Of a DNA stretch of 64,000 nucleotides, positions 14,471-27,170 are shown piece after piece. Below the pieces are notes generated by a model. It worked only from the letters and a program-made list of their open reading frames with translations. It did not search any database and was not told the origin of the DNA. The translations under genes and the position numbers were made by a program. Numbering within the stretch: position 1 is the first letter of the stretch; each line of letters starts with the position of its first letter. Source of the DNA: Enterococcus sp. DIV0212c (GTDB lineage Bacteria > Bacillota > Bacilli > Lactobacillales > Enterococcaceae); assembly GCF_017377505.1 (NCBI RefSeq), contig NZ_JAFREN010000014.1, positions 1-64,000 on the forward strand. The letters are read 5' to 3'.

Positions 14471-15843
14471 TATTGCACCGCCTTTGTTAACAGAGTAACA
14501 GACTCGATATGTGTTGTTTGTGGGAAGTTATCCACTGGTTGAACTTCTTTCACTTCAAAGCCGCCTTCAACTAGTAAGGCAAGATCACGTGCTAATGTCG
14601 CTGGGTTACAGCTAACATAAACGATTCGTTCAGGTTTTGTTTCGATCAATGTTTCTACTAAGCTTGCCTCTAAACCTTTACGCGGCGGATCAACGATTAC
14701 AACATTTGGTTTGATGTCATTTTCGATCAATCTTGGTAATGCTTCTTCCGCTAAACCAGCAGTAAATGTAGCGTTGGTAATATTGTTTAATTTAGCATTG
14801 CTTTCAGCATTTTTCACTGCTTCTTCGATGACTTCCACACCATAAACATGTTTGGCATCTTTCGCTAAGGTTAAACCAATTGTACCGATTCCACAATACG
14901 CATCTACAACAACTTCTTCGCCAGTCAACGCTGCGTATTCTTTGACTTTATTGTACATTACTTCTGTTTGTTGTGGATTTACTTGGTAAAATGAACGAGA
15001 AGAGATTTCAAATTTCAAATCAAAAATCGTATCGATCATTTGATCTTCACCGTGTAACAGAATCGTCTCGTCACCAAAAATCACGTTTGTCTTTTTAGAA
15101 TTGACATTTTGCACGATGCTGACAACTTCAGGCAGCGCTTCTAAAATATCAGGAATGATTTTACTTGTTGGGAATAATTTTGGCGTTCTAGTAATCAAAA
15201 CAACCATCATTTCCCCAGTGTGATAGCCACGACGGACAACGATATGGCGCAAGTTACCAGTGTTATCAGATTCGTTGTAAGGCTTGATGCTATAACGTCT
15301 CATGATATCACGGATTTTGATAACTGCTTCGTCGATTTTAGGATCTTGAATATAGAAATGTTCTAATGGAATTAGATCATGACTATTTTTTCTGAAGAAC
15401 CCAGTTTGCAGTTTGTCATCGATTTTTCTAACTGGAATTTGAGCTTTATTGCGATAACCCCAAGGATTATTCATGCCTAACGTATCCATTACAGGGACAT
15501 CAGGTAATTTTGCTACACGCTGCATCACGTTTTTTACTTGGTCTGTTTTGAAAGTTAATTGAGCGCCATAAGCTAAATGCTGTAATGGGCTGATTCCAAC
15601 TTTAGTAAAGTTTGCATCTTTAACTGGTACACGGTCTTCGCTTGATTTTAAGATCGTCAAGACTTTTCCGTAACCGAAACTTTTGCCGACTTTTAAGACT
15701 TTGATTTCGACTTTTTCACCTGGCAAAGCATTTTCTATAAAAAGCGGGTAGCCGTCAACTTTGGCAACACCCATTCCTTCATGTGTCAGATCAATAATAT
15801 CAACTTCGATTGTTTCATTTTTGTTCACTGGAAAATTATTCAT
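14470..15843 (-). CDS. rlmD: 23S rRNA (uracil-C5)-methyltransferase, RlmD/RlmCD type
   Basis: 457 aa. An N-terminal TRAM domain (residues 8-68) binds RNA. The SAM site is in the C-terminal half: DAYCGIGTIGLTLA, VDPPRKGL, and the catalytic YVSCNPATLARD whose Cys attacks the uracil ring. The enzyme methylates U747 and/or U1939 of 23S rRNA; Gram-positive RlmCD does both, and the sequence alone does not tell which. The cysteines that hold a 4Fe-4S cluster in E. coli RlmD (around residues 75-95) are absent; that stretch reads VKDANFTKVGISPLQHL. The start has AGGAGCGAC upstream. Confidence 0.87.
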   Translation of the reverse strand: MNNFPVNKNETIEVDIIDLTHEGMGVAKVDGYPLFIENALPGEKVEIKVLKVGKSFGYGKVLTILKSSEDRVPVKDANFTKVGISPLQHLAYGAQLTFKTDQVKNVMQRVAKLPDVPVMDTLGMNNPWGYRNKAQIPVRKIDDKLQTGFFRKNSHDLIPLEHFYIQDPKIDEAVIKIRDIMRRYSIKPYNESDNTGNLRHIVVRRGYHTGEMMVVLITRTPKLFPTSKIIPDILEALPEVVSIVQNVNSKKTNVIFGDETILLHGEDQMIDTIFDLKFEISSRSFYQVNPQQTEVMYNKVKEYAALTGEEVVVDAYCGIGTIGLTLAKDAKHVYGVEVIEEAVKNAESNAKLNNITNATFTAGLAEEALPRLIENDIKPNVVIVDPPRKGLEASLVETLIETKPERIVYVSCNPATLARDLALLVEGGFEVKEVQPVDNFPQTTHIESVTLLTKAVQ

Positions 15844-15951
15844 AAGTCGCTCCTTCTTTAATGCACTTCTCTCATTCTAATGAAAAAATGCTAGAAAAGC
15901 AATAGAGAGATTGTTTCTACGGTTAAAAGACGTAAAAATTAATCTTTCTAT

Positions 15952-16593
15952 TTAATAGATTTCCGCTAGTTTATTTTCAATTAGCTGGATCACTTGTTTT
16001 TTTGCTTCTTCATCTTCAATAAAATCGTATTTGTCCCCATCAATTTGGATTTTAGGACTCTCATTGTATTCTTCAAACCATTGTTCATAACGTTCATTCA
16101 ATTCTTTATAATACTCATATAATGAAGGGTCTTTTTCTACTTGCTCGTAAACGCGTCCCCGTTTTTGAATACGTTCCAACATTTTAGGAAAAGATATTTT
16201 AATATGCACTAGTAAATCTGGACGCTTTTTATGAGCTGCGTACGGAAGTTCTTGTAGCATATTTTCTAATAAAGAATCATAGACTTTTACTTCTGTATCG
16301 TTGGCTCTTCCGAGGTCAGCATTTAGATGGAATAATAAAGAATCTTCATAGATTGAACGATCCAATACATTATTTTCATGTGAAAGTGCTTGTTTAATAC
16401 TATCAAACCGCTTATTCAAAAAATAAATTTGTAATAAAAATGCATATTTTTTAGGATTTTCATAAAATAAGGGCAATACTTCATTATCCTCAACGGATTC
16501 ATAAAAAGCATCTGATCCTAAATGTTCTGAAATAATTTCTGTTAAACTTGATTTTCCTGCACCAATTGTACCTGCTAAAACGATCACTGCCAT
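15952..16593 (-). CDS. Deoxynucleoside kinase (dGK/dAK type)
   Basis: 213 aa. P-loop GTIGAGKSS at 8-16, the substrate/lid motif DRSIYED at about 78-84, and the arginine-rich lid RIQKRGRVYEQ are those of Gram-positive deoxyguanosine/deoxyadenosine kinases, which phosphorylate salvaged purine (or pyrimidine) deoxynucleosides with ATP. It is cytoplasmic. It starts 15 nt after pnuC and is probably cotranscribed with it. Substrate preference among dG, dA and dC cannot be read. Confidence 0.87.
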   Translation of the reverse strand: MAVIVLAGTIGAGKSSLTEIISEHLGSDAFYESVEDNEVLPLFYENPKKYAFLLQIYFLNKRFDSIKQALSHENNVLDRSIYEDSLLFHLNADLGRANDTEVKVYDSLLENMLQELPYAAHKKRPDLLVHIKISFPKMLERIQKRGRVYEQVEKDPSLYEYYKELNERYEQWFEEYNESPKIQIDGDKYDFIEDEEAKKQVIQLIENKLAEIY

Positions 16594-16608
16594 CGAACTC
16601 CCTACCTA

Positions 16609-17298
16609 TTAATAGTTATTTTTTTTGATTTTTAACCAGTGGATCATGCCATAAATCGAATTGATTGTATACATGCAATACATGACAAACAATGCATAAT
16701 CTCCTCCAGCATGACTACCTGCTCTAAACCATAATATTATTGAAAATACGTTTCCTACTAGCCAAAAAACAAATTGTGACTGATATCTTTTGATCATCAA
16801 CAGCATTCCTGTCGCTGATACACTAAAAGTTACCGCATCAAGCGTTTGCTGCGCATCATTGACGAAGCCTAAAAGATAATATGCGATTACACCGATTGCC
16901 AGCCAGACAAGTCCAGCATACAGCCATTGAATCCCTTTTAACGTTTTGACATCTGTCACATTACCAGATCCATCCTCGCTGACTTTTAACCATGTATACA
17001 GCCCTGTGATATCCATTATAATATAAAAGCTTTGAAGTAAAACTTCAGCATACACACGCGTTTTAAAGCCAAAATAGCCGATGATCAGCGCACTTATAAA
17101 ACCAAATATATAATTGCTGGCTTTTCCTTGGGCAATTAAATTGACGCAGATAATACCTGATAAACCACCCACTAAAGTAATCCAACTAGATGGATTAAAA
17201 ACAAAGGCTATTAATTGTACGGAAATCATCATTAATAAAAAAAGATAATTTTTTCTTTCCCACCCTTTAAAGTCATTTATAATAAAATTTGAATGCAT
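16609..17298 (-). CDS. pnuC: PnuC-family nicotinamide riboside transporter
   Basis: 229 aa from ATG 17298, which has AAAGG 10 nt upstream; a GTG at 17316 is in frame but would make that Shine-Dalgarno coding. There are seven hydrophobic segments in a three-plus-one-plus-three layout. The motifs DITGLYTWLKV, QTLDAVTFSVSATGMLLMIKRYQSQFVFW and SIYGMIHWLKIKK are typical of PnuC. It brings in nicotinamide riboside by facilitated diffusion, with trapping by phosphorylation inside. The leader of about 150 nt contains a TGAGAA/TTCTCA hairpin near 17390-17405 that could be regulatory. The adjacent deoxynucleoside kinase gene may be functionally linked. Confidence 0.88.
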   Translation of the reverse strand: MHSNFIINDFKGWERKNYLFLLMMISVQLIAFVFNPSSWITLVGGLSGIICVNLIAQGKASNYIFGFISALIIGYFGFKTRVYAEVLLQSFYIIMDITGLYTWLKVSEDGSGNVTDVKTLKGIQWLYAGLVWLAIGVIAYYLLGFVNDAQQTLDAVTFSVSATGMLLMIKRYQSQFVFWLVGNVFSIILWFRAGSHAGGDYALFVMYCMYTINSIYGMIHWLKIKKNNY

Positions 17299-17522
17299 AT
17301 AAAACAAACCTTTCACTTACAATTATTTATCATTTTCTGCAGAGATGACGACTTATTTAATTTACCTCTGTTTCAGTCACAAGTCAATGAGAACCCTTCT
17401 CAATTATTGATTATGAGACATTTTTTATACAACATATTGTGTTTCTTAATTTTTAAAACCTATATATGGTATAGTAGTGCTATTTCACTTCTTCAGTTTT
17501 AGTAAGTATATCCGCTCAAATA

Positions 17523-17572
17523 AAAAAGTATCTAAGACCAACAAGTAATTGTTTTGTCTTAGATACTTTTTT
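17523..17572. terminator. Bidirectional terminator after dagK
   Basis: Arms AAGTATCTAAGAC and GTCTTAGATACTT, with an A-run before and a T-run after, ending the gatCAB-dagK operon on the minus strand. Confidence 0.8.
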
Positions 17573-17587
17573 TATTCTCTTGATCGA

Positions 17588-18646
17588 TCAGCCAATTTTT
17601 CCATTATTATCAATGTCTTCTTCAGTTAAACGTTCGACTTCTTTTACAAACTCTTTGCTTGTTTCAAGATATTCATCATCGTCATCAGATTCACCGTCAT
17701 AATCGTCTAACACAGAACCCATGATTGCGTTCGAAGGAATCGCATCTGCATTGGCAAACATTTCGATATGTTGATGCAAATTGACAAATTCCATTGGCGC
17801 ATCCCCACCGTATTCACCATCTAAATTGATCATCATACGGCTATTAGGCTCTAATGTTTCAGCATGTAAACGACTAGTTTTAGTATAAATTAAACGGCTG
17901 TCTTCTATATGTTTACCACCATTTAACATTAACGCTGCTAGATGTAAAATTTCGAAAACATTAGCTGTTTTGACAATAATCAGAGAAAATTTTCCATCAT
18001 CCAGTTTTGCATCAGGCGCAATTTGTTCGAATCCACCAACAGAATTGGTCAAGCCTAAGAAAAACATGGAGGCATTGCCCTCATAGACTCCTTCGTCATA
18101 TTCCATCCGCATTTTGATTGGTTTCACACGCGGAAGCATTTCTGCACCTTTAGCTAAATAAGCCAAGTAGCCGAAAATACTTTTCAATTCTGAAGGAACC
18201 TCATAGGTCAATTCAGTTAAATGTCCACCAGCTGCAATATTGATAAAATAATTATCTTTGGCTTTGCCGATGTCCATTTTAACCGTTTGATTTTTTTTGA
18301 TAACTTCTGCTGCTTTAACAATATTGTCTCTAGGAATTTTTAATGCTCTTGCGTAATCATTGGTTGTTCCTGCAGGAATGATCGCCATAGACGGTCTTTT
18401 TTCTAAAGGAGCAATGCCATTAACAACTTCATTGATCGTTCCATCACCGCCAGCTGCAACAATTAGATCAAAATCTAATTCTGCAACTCGGCGTGCTTCA
18501 TTTTTAGCAGAATTTTCATCTGGAGTTGTGGCAAAAGCACTAGCTTCATATCCGCACTCTTCCAAGACAGAAAGAATATCAGCTAGATTTTTTTTGACTA
18601 GCTCTTTACCTGAAGTTGGATTATAAATCACTCTTGCTTTTTTCAT
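17588..18646 (-). CDS. dagK: Diacylglycerol/lipid kinase DagK
   Basis: 352 aa. The DAGK catalytic motif AAGGDGTINEVVNG spans residues 64-77, with YNPTSGKE at the start (phosphate binding) and AIIPAGTTNDYARAL in the substrate region. In Gram-positives this soluble enzyme phosphorylates diacylglycerol released by lipoteichoic acid synthesis so that it returns to the phospholipid pool. The last 40 residues are an acidic tail (DDYDGESDDDDEYLE) longer than in many relatives. It is 16 nt after gatB and the last gene of the gatCAB operon, an arrangement usual in enterococci. Confidence 0.9.
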   Translation of the reverse strand: MKKARVIYNPTSGKELVKKNLADILSVLEECGYEASAFATTPDENSAKNEARRVAELDFDLIVAAGGDGTINEVVNGIAPLEKRPSMAIIPAGTTNDYARALKIPRDNIVKAAEVIKKNQTVKMDIGKAKDNYFINIAAGGHLTELTYEVPSELKSIFGYLAYLAKGAEMLPRVKPIKMRMEYDEGVYEGNASMFFLGLTNSVGGFEQIAPDAKLDDGKFSLIIVKTANVFEILHLAALMLNGGKHIEDSRLIYTKTSRLHAETLEPNSRMMINLDGEYGGDAPMEFVNLHQHIEMFANADAIPSNAIMGSVLDDYDGESDDDDEYLETSKEFVKEVERLTEEDIDNNGKIG

Positions 18647-18662
18647 AATCTTTCGCTGCTTT

Positions 18663-20093
18663 CTATCGTTTTGCCAATTCTTCTTGAAGCAATTTATTTA
18701 CAACGCCTGGGTTGGCTTGGCCTTTCGTTGCTTTCATGATTTGACCAACTAAGAATCCAACTGCACGATCTTTACCGTTTTTAAAATCATCGACAGATTG
18801 TTGGTTATTATCCAATACTTCATTAATGATCGGCAATAATTGTGAAGGATCTGATAGTTGAACTAAGCCTTTAGCTTCAACAACTTCTTTCGCATCCCCA
18901 CCATTTTCGATCAATTCTTTAAAGACTTTTTTAGCAATTTTAGAACTGATTGTGCCGTCTTCGATCAATGTGATCATGCCAGCTAAGTTAGCAGGTGTTA
19001 ATTTAGTGTCAGGTAACTCGATTTTTTCACTATTCAAGTATGCTGAAACTTCACCCATCAACCAGTTAGATACTTGTTTGGCATCTGCACCTTCATTTAG
19101 CGCTGCTTCAAAGAAGTCAGACATTTCTTTTGTTAATGTCAGAACCATTGCATCGTATTCTGGCAAGCCTAGTTCTTTGATGTAACGAGCACGACGAGAG
19201 GCTGGCATTTCTGGTAAGCTATGACGCACACGTTCGATCCATTCATCATCGATCGCAAAACGAGGAACATCAGGCTCTGGAAAGTAACGGTAGTCACTTG
19301 AACCTTCTTTAACACGCATCAATAATGTCTTGTTAGTTGTTTCATCAAAACGGCGGGTTTCTTGTTGGATTTCTCCACCAGATAGTAACACTTTCGCTTG
19401 ACGTTTTTCTTCAAAAGCAAGACCTTTTTTAACAAAACTCATTGAGTTCAGGTTTTTAAGCTCTGCTTTTGTACCAAATTCTTCTTGGCCATACGGACGT
19501 AAAGAAATATTGGCATCACAACGCATTGAGCCTTCTTCCATTTTAACATCTGAAACGCCAGTAAATAGAATGATTGAACGGATTGCTTCTAAATAAGCAT
19601 AAGCTTCCTCTGGTGAACGCATATCCGCTTCTGAAACGATCTCGATCAGTGGCGTACCTTGACGGTTTAAATCAACGAAAGAATAGCCGCCGTCCCCATG
19701 AATATTTTTCCCAGCATCTTCTTCTAAATGCACACGTTCGATACGGATGCGTTTTGTTTTGCCTTCAACTTCGATATCAATCCAGCCATCGTGACCGATC
19801 GGTTGATCGAATTGAGAAATTTGGTAAGCTTTGGGATTATCTGGGTAAAAATAGTTTTTACGATCAAAATGTGTATCTTTAGAGATTTCACAATTTAAGG
19901 CAAGCGCTGCTTTCATCCCAAATTCAAGGGCTTGTTTATTCATGACAGGTAATACGCCTGGGTAACCCCAGTCGATCACGTTTGTATTGCTATTTGGTTC
20001 TGCCCCAAAGTGAGCGGGTGCAGGTGAAAAGATTTTAGAGTTTGTTTTTAATTCTACGTGGACCTCAAGTCCGATGACAGTTTCAAAATTCAT
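18663..20093 (-). CDS. gatB: Asp/Glu-tRNA amidotransferase subunit B
   Basis: 476 aa, normal length. GatB has the N-terminal cradle domain ([36 protein letters not shown]) that activates the tRNA-bound Glu or Asp with ATP, and the C-terminal YqeY-like tail ([29 protein letters not shown]) that grips the tRNA. With GatA and GatC it converts Glu-tRNA(Gln) to Gln-tRNA(Gln). Its ATG overlaps the gatA stop by one base (TAATG). Confidence 0.97.
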   Translation of the reverse strand: MNFETVIGLEVHVELKTNSKIFSPAPAHFGAEPNSNTNVIDWGYPGVLPVMNKQALEFGMKAALALNCEISKDTHFDRKNYFYPDNPKAYQISQFDQPIGHDGWIDIEVEGKTKRIRIERVHLEEDAGKNIHGDGGYSFVDLNRQGTPLIEIVSEADMRSPEEAYAYLEAIRSIILFTGVSDVKMEEGSMRCDANISLRPYGQEEFGTKAELKNLNSMSFVKKGLAFEEKRQAKVLLSGGEIQQETRRFDETTNKTLLMRVKEGSSDYRYFPEPDVPRFAIDDEWIERVRHSLPEMPASRRARYIKELGLPEYDAMVLTLTKEMSDFFEAALNEGADAKQVSNWLMGEVSAYLNSEKIELPDTKLTPANLAGMITLIEDGTISSKIAKKVFKELIENGGDAKEVVEAKGLVQLSDPSQLLPIINEVLDNNQQSVDDFKNGKDRAVGFLVGQIMKATKGQANPGVVNKLLQEELAKR

Positions 20094-21562
20094 TAGTCAT
20101 TCCCCCCTAAGATCACAGGTTTTTTCGTATGGAAATCAGTTGCTTGTTCAAACGCATACGCTGCTTTATACATTGTGCTTTCATCAAATGCTTTACCAAT
20201 AATTTGTAGGCCAACTGGTAAGCCTTCTGAGAAGCCAGCTGGAATCGACATACCAGGTAATCCCGCTAAGTTGACTGGAATCGTTAATAGATCGTTCATG
20301 TACATTGTAATCGGATCATTGATGTTTTCACCTAGTCCAAAAGCAACAGTTGGTGAAGCTGGGCCAATGATGATGTCATAATTAGCAAAAACATTATCAA
20401 AATCTTGTTTGATCAAAGTTCTAACTTGTCCAGCTTTTTTGAAGTGAGCATCGTAATGTCCAGCACTTAAAGAAAATGTACCAAGCATAATACGACGTTT
20501 TACTTCTATACCAAATCCTTCAGAACGTGAATTTACATAAACGTCTTCTAGATTTTTAACATTTTCAGAACGGTAGCCATAACGAATACCATCAAAACGT
20601 TGTAAGTTTGAGCTTGCTTCAGATGAAGCGATAATATAATAAACTGCTACTCCATATTTAGAATGGGGTAAGCTAACTTCTTCCACAGTTGCACCTAATG
20701 CTTTAAACGTTTCTGCAGCTTTAAGCACTGCTTCACGAACGCCAGCGTCCACACCTTCACCCAAGTATTCTTTTGGTAAAGCGACTTTCATGCCTTTGAT
20801 GTCTCCTGTTAAACCAGCAGTAAAATCAGGCACAGAAGCTCCAGCAGATGTCCCATCTTTTTCATCATAGCCACTAATTGCATTTAATGCCAAAGCATTA
20901 TCTTTAACGTTTCTTGTCAATGGACCAATTTGATCCAAGCTAGAAGAAAAGGCGATTAAGCCAAAACGAGACACACGTCCGTATGTTGGTTTCATACCAA
21001 CAATTCCGTTAAATGATGCTGGCTGACGGATACTACCACCTGTATCAGTTCCCAAAGAAACTGCTACTTGACCTGCTGCTACTGCTGCAGCCGAACCACC
21101 GGATGATCCACCAGGTACTTTAGAGTGATCCCACGCATTCTTTGTTTTCTTAAAGAATGAAGTTTCCGTACTTCCGCCCATCGCAAATTCATCCATGTTT
21201 AATTTTCCAACAGGAATCATATCTGCTTGATAGACTTTATCCATTACGGTTGCATCATAAATAGGATTGAAGTTATGCAACATTTTTGATGCTGCAGTTG
21301 TTAAAATATCTTTGGTTACGATGTTGTCTTTAATTCCGATTGGAATACCAGCTAATGGATTTGACTCAGTGATTCCTTTAAGATCGATCGCTTTAGCTAA
21401 GTCTAAGGCTTTTTCTTCACTGATCGTAATGAATGAATCAACATCTTTTTCTGTTTCATTGATGCGTTTTAGCGTAGCATGTGTTAAATCAGTTGCAGTG
21501 ATTTCTTTTGAGACAAGTAAATCATGCAATTCTGTTAATGATTTATCGTATAATTTTTCCAT
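20093..21562 (-). CDS. gatA: Asp/Glu-tRNA amidotransferase subunit A
   Basis: 489 aa amidase-signature enzyme that releases ammonia from glutamine for the tRNA amidation. The Ser-cisSer-Lys triad is visible: Lys in PIGIKDNI (about 77), the Gly/Ser-rich [14 protein letters not shown] (about 150-163), and the nucleophile Ser in [10 protein letters not shown]. Start and stop overlap the flanking gat genes by one base each, so the three subunits are translated in step. Confidence 0.97.
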   Translation of the reverse strand: MEKLYDKSLTELHDLLVSKEITATDLTHATLKRINETEKDVDSFITISEEKALDLAKAIDLKGITESNPLAGIPIGIKDNIVTKDILTTAASKMLHNFNPIYDATVMDKVYQADMIPVGKLNMDEFAMGGSTETSFFKKTKNAWDHSKVPGGSSGGSAAAVAAGQVAVSLGTDTGGSIRQPASFNGIVGMKPTYGRVSRFGLIAFSSSLDQIGPLTRNVKDNALALNAISGYDEKDGTSAGASVPDFTAGLTGDIKGMKVALPKEYLGEGVDAGVREAVLKAAETFKALGATVEEVSLPHSKYGVAVYYIIASSEASSNLQRFDGIRYGYRSENVKNLEDVYVNSRSEGFGIEVKRRIMLGTFSLSAGHYDAHFKKAGQVRTLIKQDFDNVFANYDIIIGPASPTVAFGLGENINDPITMYMNDLLTIPVNLAGLPGMSIPAGFSEGLPVGLQIIGKAFDESTMYKAAYAFEQATDFHTKKPVILGGND

Positions 21563-21867
21563 TATGCACCAGCCTCCCCATTGTCGATAATCGCTGGCAC
21601 TTTGATGTAGCCATTTTCTGATTCAGGTACGTTTTTCATTAATTCCTTGCGATCCATACCTGGTGTTGCTACGTCTTCTCTCATCACATTGATTGATTGT
21701 GCTACATTAGAGGTAAATGGAACGCCTTCTGTATCTACTTCTTCTAATAATTCCACCATATCGATGATTTTTCCTAATTGCTCTGTAAAGTCTTTTAACT
21801 CCTCATCGGAAAAAGACAATTTGGACAATTTGGCTACATGTTTTGCTTTTTCTTCACTGATTGCCAT
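21562..21867 (-). CDS. gatC: Asp/Glu-tRNA amidotransferase subunit C
   Basis: 101 aa, the small belt subunit that wraps GatA and GatB. It is recognised by [15 protein letters not shown] at the N-terminus and GVPFTSN near the middle, and it begins the gat operon. In the 237 bp upstream, a hairpin GAGCTGT/ACAGCTC (about 21898-21936) followed by GAGTTTTTC lies just before the ribosome binding site and may influence expression. Confidence 0.96.
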   Translation of the reverse strand: MAISEEKAKHVAKLSKLSFSDEELKDFTEQLGKIIDMVELLEEVDTEGVPFTSNVAQSINVMREDVATPGMDRKELMKNVPESENGYIKVPAIIDNGEAGA

Positions 21868-22104
21868 GGATACCCTTCTTTCCTTTAGAAAAACTCAGCT
21901 GAGCTGTTACTTTCTATTACTTGAAAGACAGCTCTTATGAGTCCACTAGTTCATTTTTATACTGTTAAACGATTATTTACGTTAAGAAAACAGCTTTTTT
22001 CTTATTCTATCATAAAATTCTAAGAAATTATGATAGAGATTAAAGAAAATAGTCTGATAATGTAAAAAATAGTATTTAATTTTCTTTTTTATTGCCGTTT
22101 TAGT

Positions 22105-24162
<2,058 letters not shown>

Positions 24163-24332
24163 CTAATATTAAAAGTGGAACAAATCGTTTCATCCTGTAG
24201 AAAATCAGGAACTTAGCATTGAAACCTGCGTTGTTTCACTACTAAGTTATCTATTTTCATAAGGATTGATTTGTGCTCGTTCGATCTCGACTGAAAAACA
24301 GGAAATTATGACTAAGATTCATTTTGCCTTAT

Positions 24333-26576
24333 TCATATTTTTTCAATCGGAGCAAATGCTGCTAATAAGCGTTTGATACCTTTTTCAGGAAAAGCTACAT
24401 CTAGTTCTAAGTCTTTGGCAGTCCCGCCAACACGAACGACTGTACCTGTTCCCCACGCTTTATGTTTGACTTTATCGCCTGCTTGCCAAGCCATTGATTC
24501 TCCGCCGCTGGCAACTTTATCAGTGACCGGCTGCTTGGTTGGTTGGGCATAAGCTGGTTTAAAGACTTTTGGTTCAAAGGTTCTAGCTGGCGCTTTTGGT
24601 GCAGCAATCGAACCTTGTAAATCTAATAATTCTTCGTCAATTTCATCTAAGAAACGGCTTGGACGATTATATTGAGTTCTTCCATATAATGTTCTAGAAA
24701 AAGCATTTGTGATAAATAAAATTTCTTCTGCTCGAGTAATCCCAACATAGGCTAAACGGCGTTCTTCTTCTAGTTCGCTTTCCTCTAGCATCGCACGAGA
24801 TAATGGAAAGACGCCTTCTTCCATTCCAATCAAGAATACAACTGGAAATTCAAGACCTTTCGCTGCATGCAATGTCATCAATGTCACTTGAGACGTACTT
24901 TCTTCTAAATTATCCAAGTCTGAAACAAGCGCTAAATCATTTAGGAATACAGCCAGTTTTTCATCTGGTGCATCCGCTTCTTCTTCACCTTGGCGTTCAT
25001 AACGTTTATCGAATTCTTGTGTAACAGTTAAAAATTCATCCAAATTTTCTAAGCGTGCTTGCGATTCTAAATTATTTTGTCTGACCAATTCTTCACGGTA
25101 GCCGCTGCGTTCTAAAACTTCTTTTACTAATTCGGTAATTGTTAAATATGGAATCATTTGTGTCAAATCTTGGATCATCATGCCAAAACTACCTAATTCT
25201 TTACCAGCTTTTCCAGAGATATTTGCCAGATCCACATTTTGCGAAGCTTCTAACAACGACCAACCATGCATCTGAGCAAAACTTCTTAGTTTCTCAACAG
25301 AACTTTTACCGATACCTCGTTTTGGTTCGTTGACTACTCGTTCGAAACTAAGTGAGTCCATTGAATTAGAGATAATATTTAAGTAGCCTAAGATATCTTT
25401 GATTTCTTTACGATCGTAGAACTTATGTCCGCCGACCATGGTATAAGGAATATTGGATTTAAGCAACATTTCTTCCATCACACGAGATTGGGCATTGGTA
25501 CGATATAAAACGGCGAAATCACCATAAATGCGGTCTTTTTCACGTATTTCTTTTTGAATTTGTCCCACGATGAATTGTGTTTCATCTCGTTCGTTATCAC
25601 CACGATAATAAACAATTTTTTCCCCATCCGTATTCTCAGTCCATAATTGCTTATCACGACGGTTACGGTTGTTTTGGATCACATTATTCGCTGCATCAAG
25701 AATTTTCTTCGTTGAGCGGTAATTTTGTTCCAACATGATTACAGAAGCATCGGGATAATCCTTTTCGAAATCCAAAATATTCTGCATGTCAGCTCCACGC
25801 CAACCATAAATACTTTGGTCAGCATCTCCTACCACACATAGATTTTTAAAACGTGCCGCTAACATATTAACTAACGTGTACTGCGCATGGTTAGTATCTT
25901 GGTATTCATCTACGTGAATGTAATGGAATTTATTTTGATAATAATTTAAAGAATCTGGATGTTCATTAAACAAACGAATCGTATTCATGATCAAATCATC
26001 AAAATCCATACATTGATTGTTTCTTAATTCTTTTTGATACATCTTATAGCATTTTGCTACGACTTCCTCATAAGGCGTGCCTTGTAATTCTTCGACTTTT
26101 TCTGGTGTCTGCAGCTCATTTTTAGCATTGCTGATCGTGCCTAGAATCGAGCGTGGATCATATTTTTTTACATCGATATTCAGTTCATTCAAAATTCGTT
26201 TCATCAATGTCCGCTGTTCAGACGTATCAATGATCGTGAAGTTCCGATTATAGCCGATATGATCGACATCGCGACGTAAAATCCGCACACACATTGAGTG
26301 GAACGTAGAAACCCAAACATCGTTTCCGCCAGTTTCCATCAATTTTCCAACCCGCTCTCTCATTTCTTTTGCGGCTTTATTGGTAAATGTGATTGCTAAA
26401 ATATTCCATGGATTGACATCTTTTTCTTGAATTAAATAGGCAATGCGGTGAGTTAAAACTCTTGTTTTCCCACTACCTGCACCTGCCATAACTAATAAAG
26501 GCCCTTCTGTATGTAGAACGGCTTCTTTTTGTCTCGGATTCATACCTTGGATCAAGGCGTTTTCTTGTGCCATCAT
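24333..26576 (-). CDS. pcrA: UvrD/PcrA superfamily-1 DNA helicase
   Basis: 747 aa from ATG 26576, with GAGAGG 6 nt upstream; an upstream in-frame ATG at 26648 would add hydrophobic residues not found in the family and is rejected. The helicase motifs are all visible: Q-motif NPRQKEAV, Walker A AGAGSGKT, Walker [45 protein letters not shown] and [10 protein letters not shown]-terminal RNA polymerase-binding Tudor-like part ends the protein ([15 protein letters not shown]). It is essential in relatives for rolling-circle replication, repair, and removal of RecA and stalled polymerase. Confidence 0.96.
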   Translation of the reverse strand: MMAQENALIQGMNPRQKEAVLHTEGPLLVMAGAGSGKTRVLTHRIAYLIQEKDVNPWNILAITFTNKAAKEMRERVGKLMETGGNDVWVSTFHSMCVRILRRDVDHIGYNRNFTIIDTSEQRTLMKRILNELNIDVKKYDPRSILGTISNAKNELQTPEKVEELQGTPYEEVVAKCYKMYQKELRNNQCMDFDDLIMNTIRLFNEHPDSLNYYQNKFHYIHVDEYQDTNHAQYTLVNMLAARFKNLCVVGDADQSIYGWRGADMQNILDFEKDYPDASVIMLEQNYRSTKKILDAANNVIQNNRNRRDKQLWTENTDGEKIVYYRGDNERDETQFIVGQIQKEIREKDRIYGDFAVLYRTNAQSRVMEEMLLKSNIPYTMVGGHKFYDRKEIKDILGYLNIISNSMDSLSFERVVNEPKRGIGKSSVEKLRSFAQMHGWSLLEASQNVDLANISGKAGKELGSFGMMIQDLTQMIPYLTITELVKEVLERSGYREELVRQNNLESQARLENLDEFLTVTQEFDKRYERQGEEEADAPDEKLAVFLNDLALVSDLDNLEESTSQVTLMTLHAAKGLEFPVVFLIGMEEGVFPLSRAMLEESELEEERRLAYVGITRAEEILFITNAFSRTLYGRTQYNRPSRFLDEIDEELLDLQGSIAAPKAPARTFEPKVFKPAYAQPTKQPVTDKVASGGESMAWQAGDKVKHKAWGTGTVVRVGGTAKDLELDVAFPEKGIKRLLAAFAPIEKI

Positions 26577-26714
26577 CAACGTCCTCTCTCTTTTTTCAAT
26601 CTTATACATTATACCAAAAAAAACACAAAAGCTGAACAGATTGAACAAACCTTGATGAATAACCTGTAAAAAGATTTAGTGGTACTTGTTATCTAAAAAT
26701 AAAATGCAGTTAAA

Positions 26715-26766
26715 AAATAATAAATGCTCCTAAGGACTCATAAAAAATGAGTATTTAGGAGCATTT
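26715..26766 (-). terminator. Terminator at the leader-distal end of the CRISPR array
   Basis: Arms AAATGCTCCTAA (26722-26733) and TTAGGAGCATTT (26755-26766), with an inner ACTCAT/ATGAGT stem. Read on the minus strand it is followed by TTATTATTTTTT. It lies 34 nt beyond the last repeat and would end the CRISPR transcript. Confidence 0.7.
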
Positions 26767-26799
26767 ACAAAATGGACATATTGCTGTAGTGGAATATGT

Positions 26800-27170
26800 A
26801 TTTCAATCCACTCACTCAATAAAGAGTGAGACAAGAGAGGGGAGGAGACCCCTCGTATTTTTATTTAATTTCAATCCACTCACTCAATAAAGAGTGAGAC
26901 AAACTGCAGCCAATAACAATAGACAAGTAACTTATATTTCAATCCACTCACTCAATAAAGAGTGAGACAAGATGTATCTTTTGATAAAAGACCGGCAAAC
27001 ATTTATTTCAATCCACTCACTCAATAAAGAGTGAGACGCGAACAGTTTTTAACCACAATGACTAAAAAAATTTCAATCCACTCACTCAATAAAGAGTGAG
27101 ACGTTCACCTCGCTTTCTACTTTAAGTATATCAAGGTATTTCAATCCACTCACTCAATAAAGAGTGAGAC
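26800..27170 (-). CRISPR. Type I-C CRISPR array, 6 repeats, no cas genes in window
   Basis: Six identical 33-nt repeats at 26800-26832, 26868-26900, 26936-26968, 27005-27037, 27070-27102 and 27138-27170. In transcript direction (minus strand) each starts GTCTCACTC, has a hairpin CTCACTCTTTATTGAGTGAG and ends GGATTGAAAT, the type I-C repeat tail. Five spacers of 35, 35, 36, 32 and 35 nt differ from each other. All repeats are intact, including the distal one. The flanking genes are pcrA and an alpha-amylase; no cas gene is present in the 64 kb. Confidence 0.95.

Noticed and set aside
17299..17460. NAD+-II (pnuC-type) riboswitch upstream of pnuC
   Set aside because: The context invites it and a hairpin is present, but I cannot match the conserved core by eye. 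An Infernal search would decide.
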